DNA of 12,292 bases, taken from positions 2,775-15,066 of the forward strand of contig PMNJ01000079.1 of assembly GCA_003162595.1 (NCBI GenBank), given 5' to 3'. Below the pieces are notes generated by a model. It had not been told where the DNA came from. It did no database searches and saw only the letters and a program-made list of their open reading frames with translations. A program made the translations under genes and the position numbers. This document shows positions 1 to 6,479 of this stretch, one piece after another (the stretch's first letter is position 1; every line of letters begins with the position of its first letter). Source of the stretch: Bacteroidales bacterium (GTDB lineage Bacteria; Bacteroidota; Bacteroidia; Bacteroidales; VadinHA17).

Positions 1-2
1 CC

Positions 3-1424
3 ATATTTGTTTTGGCAAGCCTTCTTTCAATTATCTTTCTTTTTATAACAAATGCAACGCTACTGAGTAAAACAGGCAAAATTGACCCAATTTGGAGCGT
101 TAAATTCCCAATAAGAAACTCTTCCCCTCTAATAATGCAAAATATAAAAAGAGGGATAGCTATTTTCGGTAGTGCAGGGAGTGGAAAAACAGAAAGCGGT
201 TTTGTACCAATTCTTAAACATGCCGGAGAAAGAAATATTCCCTGTCTCTGTTATGATTATAAAAACGGCGAGATAACAGAAATAGCACATTTCTTTTTTC
301 AGAATTCTACGATAAAACAAGCAACTATTATACCACATTCACCAATGTATTCGGACCGGGTAAACCCTTTTCTCCCTAAGTATATACCCACGGAACAGCA
401 CCTTCGGCAACAAACAAAGCTGATCTTTGCTAATCTGAAGAAAGTTGACAACGTGAAGGAATCAGGAAGTAGTTTTTTTGACAAGATCCCCGAGCCGACA
501 CTTGCAGCTGTTATTTGGAGGCTAAAGGTAGATTACCCTGAAATGTGTACACTCCCTCACGCCGTTGCTTTGTGCCTGGTGAAAACACCAACAGAGATAG
601 TTGACTTTATCTCGAAAAATCCATACTCGAGAGCTATTGGATCTCCGCTGGTTGATTCACTTATATCAGAAAACCAGGTGGCAGGTGTTAAAGCTTCACT
701 TTCACTACCATTAACAGATCTTGCGCTTCCAACAATATTTTGGGTGATGAGCGCAAATGACGTGGATCTTGATATTAACAACCCGGAGAACCCGACCTTT
801 TTGAGTATCGTTAATGATCCAAGGCTTGAGAGAATAAACGCACCATTTATTTCTGTTATAATAAGCACGGCAATCAACAGCATGCAGATCCGGAACCGGC
901 CAGGAAGTTTTCTTTTGTTTGATGAGGGGACAACTTTCTACATTGATGGAATTTCCAAGATACCGGCAACGATGCGAAGTTATAATATAGCCACCGTGTT
1001 TTCAACGCAGGACCGGGCATTGGCTAAAGAAAACTATGGAGACGTGATCACCAGTTCTTTGCTCGCAAACCTTTCATATCAAATGATAGGAAAGGCTAAT
1101 GACCCGGATAGTGTTAGATATTACAAGAACATAAGCGAGGAAATTGAAAAGAGGACCGTTTCCAGATCCTTTACTAATTCCGTTATTGGAGGTGAAACCA
1201 GAACATCAGAGGGAACAAGGGAAACATCCAAGTATAAGAATCAGGATTTCACCAGGCTAAAGCAAGGACAATTCTTTGTTTTCGCTGATGGTAAAGACAA
1301 GCTCTATAATTTTGACCTGTTTCCTTTTAAACGACTGGAGTTAAAGGTGAAGCACCATATCACAGAAAAGGATCTGAACGACAATTTTAATCGTATTATG
1401 GAAGATGTAAAAGATATAATCTAA
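3..1424 (+). CDS. Type IV coupling protein (VirD4/TraG-like conjugation ATPase), 5' end cut by window edge
   Basis: This is a coupling ATPase that would bring relaxase-bound DNA to a type IV secretion channel at the inner membrane. The frame is open to the left edge with no stop. The earliest start-like codon is a TTG at 12, so the true start is probably outside the window. Counting from that TTG, residues 4-18 are hydrophobic and may be the end of a membrane segment. Walker A is GSAGSGKT (residues 53-60, nt 168-191). Walker B is FLLFDE, with D304-E305 at nt 921-926. The downstream run with IATVFSTQDRALA and LANLSYQMIGKAND matches the TraG/TraD C-terminal ATPase part. About 470 residues are present; I expect 560-680 in Bacteroidota homologues (MobC-like). 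It converges on the - strand genes to its right and no other conjugation gene is visible, so it is probably at the end of an element. Family is secure; the specific name is not. Confidence 0.9.
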   Translation: MFVLASLLSIIFLFITNATLLSKTGKIDPIWSVKFPIRNSSPLIMQNIKRGIAIFGSAGSGKTESGFVPILKHAGERNIPCLCYDYKNGEITEIAHFFFQNSTIKQATIIPHSPMYSDRVNPFLPKYIPTEQHLRQQTKLIFANLKKVDNVKESGSSFFDKIPEPTLAAVIWRLKVDYPEMCTLPHAVALCLVKTPTEIVDFISKNPYSRAIGSPLVDSLISENQVAGVKASLSLPLTDLALPTIFWVMSANDVDLDINNPENPTFLSIVNDPRLERINAPFISVIISTAINSMQIRNRPGSFLLFDEGTTFYIDGISKIPATMRSYNIATVFSTQDRALAKENYGDVITSSLLANLSYQMIGKANDPDSVRYYKNISEEIEKRTVSRSFTNSVIGGETRTSEGTRETSKYKNQDFTRLKQGQFFVFADGKDKLYNFDLFPFKRLELKVKHHITEKDLNDNFNRIMEDVKDII

Positions 1425-1430
1425 AATTTA

Positions 1431-1465
1431 AAAACCCCTTTAATTTGAGGTTTAAGATTTTTTTT
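1431..1465 (+). terminator. Possible weak rho-independent terminator after the coupling protein
   Basis: Seven bases after the stop, AAACC (1432-1436) can pair with GGTTT (1449-1453), with one further C-G pair inside the stem after a mismatch. A run of eight T follows at 1458-1465. The stem is short and only partly GC, so termination is plausible but weak. Confidence 0.25.
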
Positions 1466-1601
1466 ACTTGATAAATTACCTCGTTTCCCGTTAGCACTTT
1501 CAAGTGCAAAAGCAAGTGGCCTTGACAATAGCATAGTATAATGTTTTGAAATGTGTTGATTTTCGGAATTATTACCTCTTTTACTGCAAAAGCCGGGCGT
1601 A

Positions 1602-1706
1602 TTGACCAAATCTGGCCGGACACATTACAATTAACATACATAACTTAATAACAAGCACTTAACTTCGGCTTATGATGGTCAATATGATCCGGTCAGATTT
1701 GGTCAA
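1602..1706. repeat. 19-bp imperfect inverted repeat with 67-bp spacer
   Basis: The left arm 1602-1620 reads TTGACCAAATCTGGCCGGA. The reverse complement of 1688-1706 differs at one base (A for G at the position of 1615). A second, perfect 12-bp pair, AGTGGCCTTGAC (1515-1526) with its complement at 1702-1713, shares five bases with the right arm. The spacer is AT-rich and non-coding. Such arms could be recombinase sites, element ends or relics of a decayed insertion. No recombinase gene is in the window. Confidence 0.7.
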
Positions 1707-2074
1707 GGCCACTGGCTATTCCAAACTATGTCGTCCAGTCATTATCCAGTCATACAGGCAGGGAAGGACTGTAAACCTCTTCCCGCAAATTTTGAACTTA
1801 TCATTGATTTAGAATGTGTGGTTTGCGGGATGTAGTTTACACTATCGACGAGCCGAAAAAGAAAGCGATCTTTATAGAAAAAGAGTCGAAGAAATGGTAT
1901 ATCGATAAAATTACTCATTTTACTATTTTACATCATCAGAAGCTGAAAAAGAACGGGAAAATGATTCTCTTCCAGAATTCAGATTTTATTTTTGAAATGG
2001 TTTTTTTCTACCTTGGTTCATGTTTTTTATACATCAACTATTTGATTTTATTCTCAAATTTATATCAAAGTATA

Positions 2075-2482
2075 TTACTTCAGTCCAACTATTAAAAGTG
2101 ATGTTATGGCGACAACGAAAGATCCAAGTGCAATCCAAAGAGCCCATTGAGCCATCATTAGGCTCTTATATCCAACCCATGCAGTTAGAGCCAGTCCATG
2201 CCATGTTCCGTTTCTAACTGCACTTTCTCCATACTCAGTGAGCCTAATAATTCCAGTTTTATATTCTCCTTCTAAAAGTTTTGCATGAATTAATTTATGA
2301 TAAGAATTACCAATGAATGCTAATGTAACATTTCCAAGTTCCCCATCATGTTCTGTTTCTTTTAAAATAAATGATAGTAAAGTAGGTTCATCAAGTTGCT
2401 TCTCACTTGCAATAACATCCAAGATCATAGATCTATATCGATAGTCTGCATAGTTATTGAATGCTTTCTCTTTTGACGTCAT
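2075..2482 (-). CDS. Hypothetical protein with winged-helix-like N-terminus and C-terminal membrane anchor
   Basis: 135 residues that I do not recognise as a named family. Residues about 1-90 are soluble and predicted helical. They end in a segment with GIIRLTEYGESAVRNG, which resembles the last helix and wing of winged-helix domains; this is a weak comparison. Residues about 106-133 are strongly hydrophobic (WALWIALGSFVVAITSLLIVG) and probably form one membrane span, with only the last Leu-Lys outside. The ATG at 2480-2482 is the first in frame and is preceded by AT-rich sequence without a Shine-Dalgarno, which is normal for Bacteroidota. It lies 70 bp downstream of the secreted protein gene on the same strand, so co-transcription is possible. 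A tail-anchored membrane sensor or small accessory (cargo) protein would fit, but function is unknown. Confidence 0.7.
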   Translation of the reverse strand: MTSKEKAFNNYADYRYRSMILDVIASEKQLDEPTLLSFILKETEHDGELGNVTLAFIGNSYHKLIHAKLLEGEYKTGIIRLTEYGESAVRNGTWHGLALTAWVGYKSLMMAQWALWIALGSFVVAITSLLIVGLK

Positions 2483-2552
2483 AATTCAATATATTTAGTG
2501 TTTTTACTATAACGCCCTTTTAGGAAATGTAGGATGAGTAAGGATGGTTCTA

Positions 2553-3065
2553 TTATTTCTGACATATTGAAATTTTAACATCAAAAGAATATTCCTTATT
2601 ATCATCTCCAGCCTTGGTTGCTATCATTAATTTTACGTTTGAAGGTCCTGTTTTTTTGAGGTCACTTTTGTAGTAAACAGGATTAGTCGCTATTCTACAT
2701 TTTTCGGCTGGATAAATTTTCTTTTTTATTGAAGTTTCTGGAATGATAATGCTTTCCCCTTTAGGATTGTCTATCATTAATTTGATTGTATTGTCAAAAA
2801 CAATAGCAGAGCTCTTACCATTAACAGCAAAAACACAGTCATCCCAAAGAACGGTTTGTTTGATTTTTAACTTATTTTCAATTGTTATTCCCCAAAAGTA
2901 GTCTGTTGGGTCAATCGTAAATTTAACGCTATCATTTTCCCAAATTAGACCTTTTTCATTTGATGATCCATTTTTCAATTCAAAACAGCATCCCGAATAT
3001 TTATATTGGGCGTGAGATGAAAACGCCAGTAAAATCAACGCAATAACTAAAATTTCCTTTTTCAT
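2553..3065 (-). CDS. Secreted 'WDD-motif' protein of unknown function
   Basis: 170 residues with a clear Sec signal peptide: MKKE, a hydrophobic core at residues 5-15, and a likely signal peptidase I site after HA (Ala19-Gln20). No lipobox is seen. The mature part looks beta-rich. It contains FWGITIENKLKIKQTVLWDD (residues 57-76) followed by FAVNGKSSAIVF. I know this layout, of the form 'N-x-hydrophobic-WDD ... G-x-S', from uncharacterised Bacteroidota exported proteins, usually lipoproteins, that look Ig-like; this is recall, not a search. There are five cysteines, including an adjacent pair at 26-27, so disulfides in the periplasm are possible. The ATG at 3063-3065 sits about 20 bases from a good Bacteroidota promoter. 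Role not known. Confidence 0.75.
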   Translation of the reverse strand: MKKEILVIALILLAFSSHAQYKYSGCCFELKNGSSNEKGLIWENDSVKFTIDPTDYFWGITIENKLKIKQTVLWDDCVFAVNGKSSAIVFDNTIKLMIDNPKGESIIIPETSIKKKIYPAEKCRIATNPVYYKSDLKKTGPSNVKLMIATKAGDDNKEYSFDVKISICQK

Positions 3066-3084
3066 TTGGGTTGGTTTTTTATTT

Positions 3085-3113
3085 GAAACTTATATTTTAG
3101 ATCAATTTGTCAA
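3085..3113 (-). promoter_or_regulatory. Candidate Bacteroidota sigma-ABfr-type promoter for the secreted protein
   Basis: On the - strand, TAAGTTTC (3092-3085) matches seven of eight positions (both N positions included) of the Bacteroidota -7 element TAnnTTTG. TTG (3113-3111), preceded by TG, sits 18 bases upstream and fits the -33 element. The predicted RNA would start near 3080 and give a leader of roughly 15 bases. This is the best promoter match I found in the window. Confidence 0.5.
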
Positions 3114-3366
3114 CATTGTCGCTTTCCAAGGCTTTTATTATAGGTCATAACGATTGTGTAAATGCCATAATGGCGAATATTTCAAACTGGTGGGTTATGC
3201 CATTTTCGTTCATGTAGTAAATATAGAATAATTCCTTCACTTAAATACCATGGTAAAAGGTCTAATGTGTCAATCTAACTTTTTATATAATTGAATTCCA
3301 TGTGGTTACGTGAATATATCTCAGAATTCTAGCTGCTCTAGTGCCGCAATTGGTTGTCTATCCGGC

Positions 3367-3453
3367 GAAGTCAGGGCAGGCAAAAAAGCATGTGTTTGGC
3401 AGCGGCATGGGCTGTCGGGTAAGCAAGCTGCCAAACTCTTGCTTGAGCGTTGG
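3367..3453. repeat. Hairpin repeat family B, copy 1
   Basis: Left arm 3386-3403 (AAGCATGTGTTTGGCAGC) pairs with right arm 3427-3444, with 16 of 18 positions complementary and a 23-base loop. A second copy at 9871-9956 shares the flanking GAAGTC, the GGCAAAAAAGCATG lead-in and the trailing GTTG-like end. The two stem mismatches are at the same places in both copies. Confidence 0.85.
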
Positions 3454-3625
3454 ATATCTCGGTATTGTGCTGAAAACCTTACATATAACGGCTCGGTGGT
3501 AGAGTTATAAACGGAGAGCAAAAAACGCTGCCAACTGAGCGTCGGCCTGCAGCCCTACTGACTTTGTCTCGGCAGCAGGATGAGTCAGGGTACACAAAGT
3601 TTAATAAGTGAATTGTAGTTGAGAG

Positions 3626-3725
3626 CATAGACTTATATAGCTGATTACGAAGTTGTCCGGGCTGCAGAAGGCAATTAACTATCCCATCCGTGTTAGCATT
3701 TCGGGCCAATTTTAAAACTGTCTCG
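3626..3725. repeat. Dispersed ~100-bp repeat family A, copy 1
   Basis: This aligns over its whole length with 5203-5301, at very roughly 80 percent identity by eye with one single-base gap. Shared blocks include CATAGACTT, GCTGATTACGAAGT, GTCCGGGCTGC and AATTTTAAAACTGTCTCG. The middle part is the most variable. It contains no open frame of its own and lies between a hairpin B copy and the nuclease gene. Confidence 0.85.
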
Positions 3726-3756
3726 TTTCGGTGTCTGTTAGTCAAATGATATCTAT

Positions 3757-3803
3757 GTCTGGGTGCTGTTTTTGATTGCGAATTGGGTTTGTCTGGGTGC
3801 TGT
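3757..3803. repeat. 13-base direct repeat, 34-base period
   Basis: GTCTGGGTGCTGT occurs at 3757-3769 and again at 3791-3803. It lies just downstream of the nuclease stop codon (in the sense of the - strand gene) and may be a small duplication or a remnant of slipped replication. Confidence 0.7.
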
Positions 3804-3869
3804 AATTTTATAAACAGTAGCGGTATCGTGTGGGTTTGTCCGGTTATAGTTAGTTGTTTGTCATTCAAA

Positions 3870-4967
3870 TTATTTCGAAAACTTAAATTTTCTGTATAAA
3901 AGCCAATCTAATTCAGTATGGTCAAAATCACACTGTTGTAAAAATTCCTTTGCTTTTTTATTAAATAAAATATATTGAATCCCCTTACTATTAAAATTCC
4001 CAATTTCGGGGTATATTTTTTGTAGTCCTTCATGCAAGGCTTTAAACCAAATTGAATAATTAGTTTTATCGAGTAAATAAAGCATTAAAGTTATAAATCC
4101 GGTTTTAATACCTCTTATTTTGTATGGATCCTCTTGAAGAATTTCAATCCGTTTTTCTATTGGAATATTATTGTTGCGAAGAACATTCAACCAATCATTT
4201 ATTAGCTTAATATCTGTCTTAAAGAAATATTCAGTATTTGGAGTATTGAGAAGATTTCCAAACCAACGGCCGGTAGCAACTATTTTACCATTATGTTCAT
4301 AAGGATATGGGCCGTCAACAAGTTTGATAATTTCCTTAAAATGATTATGATTAAAATTCCCGTGATATTTTTCCAGAATCAACCTTGCCTCCTCTTCATG
4401 TTCTTTTTTATCATTTAGGGTGATATTTTTAAATGATTTATACTCATCTAAATTTTTAAAATTCATGAAATATATATTAAGATTTGAATCAAAATATTTA
4501 GGATCAGCTATATTTTCAGATATAAATATTTCACTTTCTTCTATGTTTTTTCCGGATTTATAGTAAACATCCTGAGGGTCAAAAAATGATAGAAAGTTTT
4601 CATCATTTTTTGTTTTTATAAATGATTCTAACTTACCATAAGTTATTTCCTTCCAGATGATTCCATGATGATCCAAACTCTTTTGTAAATTCGGAGGAAC
4701 TCTTGTCCCAATTAACATTATCCTTATCGTAGGATCATCTGCAGAAAGAAGCATTCCTTCGTAAGACAGAATTTGACCAATATGTTCATCTTTAATCGGC
4801 CCGGACTTTAGTTCAACTAATAATTCTCTTTTAAACTTGTCCTCAAATAAAATATCAATTCGTCTGCCGAATTTGATAATTTGACGACCTTTAAAAATCA
4901 ACCCATCTTCGATGAGTTCAGAATATTTACAAAGTATATCCTCAAAGGTCTTTTCTAATATTTTCAT
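3870..4967 (-). CDS. NucS/DUF91-like PD-(D/E)XK nuclease with unassigned C-terminal domain
   Basis: 365 residues from the ATG at 4965-4967; an in-frame ATG ten codons earlier (4997) is possible, but the family-like sequence starts at MKILEKTFEDIL. Residues 5-115 match the NucS/DUF91 nuclease fold: ELIEDGL (17-23), GRRIDIL with Asp38, LLVELKSG with Glu52 and Lys54, and QILSY (65-69). The Asp-Glu-Lys spacing (14, then 2) is the same as I recall for archaeal NucS (D160/E174/K176). RIMLIGTRVPPNLQKSL then fits the end of that domain. Such enzymes cut branched or mismatched DNA. The C-terminal ~230 residues are not a NucS part. Residues about 280-350 (GFITLMLYLLDKTNYSIWF...) loosely resemble helical domains seen beside McrB-type restriction proteins; that is a weak guess. 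It stands alone between two family A repeats, which suits a single-gene defence or mobile-element cargo. Confidence 0.85.
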   Translation of the reverse strand: MKILEKTFEDILCKYSELIEDGLIFKGRQIIKFGRRIDILFEDKFKRELLVELKSGPIKDEHIGQILSYEGMLLSADDPTIRIMLIGTRVPPNLQKSLDHHGIIWKEITYGKLESFIKTKNDENFLSFFDPQDVYYKSGKNIEESEIFISENIADPKYFDSNLNIYFMNFKNLDEYKSFKNITLNDKKEHEEEARLILEKYHGNFNHNHFKEIIKLVDGPYPYEHNGKIVATGRWFGNLLNTPNTEYFFKTDIKLINDWLNVLRNNNIPIEKRIEILQEDPYKIRGIKTGFITLMLYLLDKTNYSIWFKALHEGLQKIYPEIGNFNSKGIQYILFNKKAKEFLQQCDFDHTELDWLLYRKFKFSK

Positions 4968-5384
4968 AATTAGTACATTAATATAGTTCTGTAGCAATTA
5001 ACCAAGAGCTATTATGCACAAATTGGCAAAGTCAGCCTTGCATAAAGCCACGGTGAATGTAGAATTTTTTTCGCTATCTTTTGAAGTCTACGGATTTCTC
5101 TCATTTAGAATGAATTAACCATAACTCGTTTATCATATTTACGAGATATCAAAGTTACAAAGTATATAAAATCTCGGTTGTCAAGTGAAATTATTTTAAT
5201 CTCATAGACTTTGGGGGCTGATTACGAAGTAGTCCGGGCTGCGGAAGCCAATTAATTAAACCGTCCGAGTTATATGTAGGGTGAATTTTAAAACTGTCTC
5301 GATGCGAAGAGTTTATAAAAAAGTATGCAACTGAAAATGAAAGAGAAGAGTTGAACATTTCTTTATGACCTTAGTCATTGCTGG
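4968..5384. other. 417-bp intergenic stretch with repeat A, no gene
   Basis: This is the upstream region of the nuclease gene. No convincing TAnnTTTG promoter is present on the - strand. Short imperfect pairings occur around 5028-5056 (TTGGCAAAG ... CTTGCATAAAGCC). The far part is repeat A2 (5203-5301). I see no open frame with coding character and no RNA gene. Confidence 0.6.
5203..5301. repeat. Dispersed ~100-bp repeat family A, copy 2
   Basis: Same orientation as copy 1 at 3626-3725, with the same two ends (CATAGACTT and AACTGTCTCG). The two copies bracket the nuclease gene at 144 bp and 235 bp from its ends. The second half, CCGTCCGAGTTATATGTAGGG then AATTTTAAAACTGTC, also matches the partial copy near 11713-11771. 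Confidence 0.85.
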
Positions 5385-6002
5385 TTATTTTACTAAACTA
5401 TCTATTTGAGCTTGTAAATCAATATATTCAGCGTCATTAACTAAGTTGGAATATCTTTTTATTATAATTCCTGTTTTATCAACTAATAAGTTCGTAGGAT
5501 ATTCATCTATGAAAAATTTCTTAGAAATATTTTCAGTGCATGGAAATATTGTATTCTTTGGTCCGACCCTATTTACTGTTATACATTGTGCAATTATCGG
5601 ATTTTTAATACTATCATATTTCCACATTTTTCTAATTGAATAAAAAACCTTCAAGGTATCTCCAGTTCCTTGGTAAGATTTAATATCATCTAAACCATTA
5701 CCTATTATAGTTACAACCATTAAGTTAGTATTCTTATATTTCTCATGTAGCTTAGCTAAATTTGGGAGTTCTTGCATACATCCCTGGCACCCAAAGAACA
5801 TAAAATTCAAAAGGACTACTTTATTGTCAAAAAAAGTCTCATCAACGATAGAGTCATTGAGGAGGTATCCAGTAAAATGAGGTACTTTTTTATTCAGTAA
5901 GGTATTTACTGAAGGATCGTTAAATTCATTTAAGTCTTTCTCATTATCAATTTTAAATGATAATAGAACAATCAAAATAATCAGTACTGAAAATTGTTTC
6001 AT
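5385..6002 (-). CDS. TlpA/ResA-like thioredoxin-fold protein, exported
   Basis: 205 residues with an N-terminal hydrophobic segment (4-16) that is either a signal peptide or an anchor. Because Lys17-Ile-Asp follows with no good cleavage site, it may stay membrane-bound. The thioredoxin core is visible: VVLLNFMFFGCQGCMQELPNL carries the CxxC motif (Cys72-Gln-Gly-Cys75), and YPTNLLVDKTG holds the cis-proline (Pro169) before the last strands. Redox proteins of this type reduce or exchange disulfides in periplasmic partners such as cytochrome c maturation factors. The CQGC active site differs from the common WCxPC. Two additional cysteines (Cys140, Cys155) sit in the helical insertion before the cis-proline and could form a second disulfide. 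Length is usual for single-domain TlpA-like proteins. No partner gene is adjacent and no clear promoter is seen, so the substrate cannot be named. Confidence 0.88.
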   Translation of the reverse strand: MKQFSVLIILIVLLSFKIDNEKDLNEFNDPSVNTLLNKKVPHFTGYLLNDSIVDETFFDNKVVLLNFMFFGCQGCMQELPNLAKLHEKYKNTNLMVVTIIGNGLDDIKSYQGTGDTLKVFYSIRKMWKYDSIKNPIIAQCITVNRVGPKNTIFPCTENISKKFFIDEYPTNLLVDKTGIIIKRYSNLVNDAEYIDLQAQIDSLVK

Positions 6003-6479
6003 ATTTAAATGTTATTGCAGGATATCTTTTGATAATTAACGGAAAAAATCCATTGGTATTGTCTAATTGTCGCTGTAACCATTTGCTGCTGTGGTTTTTT
6101 CAAAGTCCAGGTATGTGAGTTGGAGTTTGCTCGTCAAGTCAAAGGTTTCTAGGGGGCTAAGTCCTGGTAGAAGGGCATAAGTTGTCATGTTAGGATATTA
6201 TTGCCTGATAAAACAGTTATGTGTAGGTCGATATTTAATTTATCTTGCTTGCGTCCAACGCCTTACAAATAACTCGTTTTGAGGTTTTGCCTAATTTTAA
6301 CACTGACAGGATGTAAGAGAATTTTGTCATCCATACTTTATCTCGGTATACTGGCGTGTTGGGAAGGAAGGCTCGTTTGCAGCTTTAGGATTGAGTGGTG
6401 AAGGGCGTAAGCTGCAAATGTGCCGGACAGCGCAGGCCTGTTTACTTGATTCGTTTTTCAAGGCTTAAAGGGATATTTA
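6003..6479. other. 477-bp intergenic stretch with hairpin C and a trace of repeat A
   Basis: The stretch lies between the thioredoxin-like gene and the 3' end of the DUF4249 gene. It contains a possible diverged piece of family A (GTTATGTGTAGG at 6212-6223; AATTTTAACACTGACAGG around 6293-6310) and hairpin C1 (6361-6428). A + strand open frame at 6395-6610 begins inside the hairpin and runs antisense into the DUF4249 gene, so it is not supported. No promoter for the thioredoxin-like gene could be identified. Confidence 0.6.
6361..6428. repeat. Hairpin repeat family C, copy 1
   Basis: Left arm 6370-6385 (GGCTCGTTTGCAGCTT) pairs with right arm 6409-6424 at 14 of 16 positions, with a 23-base loop. 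Copy 2 at 11825-11906 has the same arms, the same GGGAAGG lead-in and the same GAYAGC tail. The core TTTGCAGC resembles TTTGGCAGC of family B, so B and C are probably related. It lies about 55 bp beyond the DUF4249 stop codon and could incidentally act as a terminator, but no T run follows on the - strand. Confidence 0.85.

Larger units (their letters stand above)
1425..2074. other. 650-bp intergenic stretch with inverted repeats, no supported gene
   Basis: The stretch separates the convergent coupling protein and the small membrane protein. It holds the possible terminator, two overlapping inverted-repeat pairs (1515-1526 with 1702-1713; 1602-1620 with 1688-1706), a short tandem repeat of CCAGTCAT near 1735-1753, and a hairpin GGGAAG/CTTCCC (1761-1766 and 1779-1784) followed by AT-rich DNA. 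A + strand open frame at 1814-2095 starts at an ATG with no supporting signal and overlaps the next gene's 3' end. Short coding-like runs rich in Glu, Lys and Arg occur in different frames around 1840-1985, which could be an old decayed gene, but I recognise no family. Confidence 0.6.
3066..3869. other. 804-bp repeat-rich intergenic stretch, no supported gene
   Basis: This gap holds the promoter of the secreted protein, a small palindrome (GCCATAATGGC near 3164-3174), hairpin B1 (3367-3453), a loose GCTGCC/GGCAGC inverted pair around 3529-3575, repeat A1 (3626-3725), and a 13-base direct repeat (3757-3769 and 3791-3803). Several short open frames cross it on both strands (3310-3510, 3321-3521, 3479-3868), but they simply translate the repeats, and two of them are antisense to each other over the same hairpin. 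Confidence 0.7.

Noticed and set aside
1814..2095. 93-codon + strand open frame
   Set aside because: No start signal, no recognised family, low-complexity hydrophobic C-terminus, and it overlaps the 3' end of a better gene on the other strand. Coding-like runs nearby are in other frames.
3367..3803. CRISPR array
   Set aside because: Repeats are two or fewer per site with no regular spacers of 30-40 bp between identical units; no Cas genes.
3310..3868. Short open frames on both strands (3310-3510, 3321-3521, 3479-3868)
   Set aside because: They translate the hairpin B and repeat A sequences and are antisense to each other; composition is not protein-like.
2500..6479. Integron cassette array
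   Set aside because: Hairpins and GTTAGGT-like boxes recall attC sites, and the genes share orientation, but gaps are far longer than in cassettes, there is no integrase, and the repeats do not sit at a fixed place after each stop codon. Kept only as an analogy.
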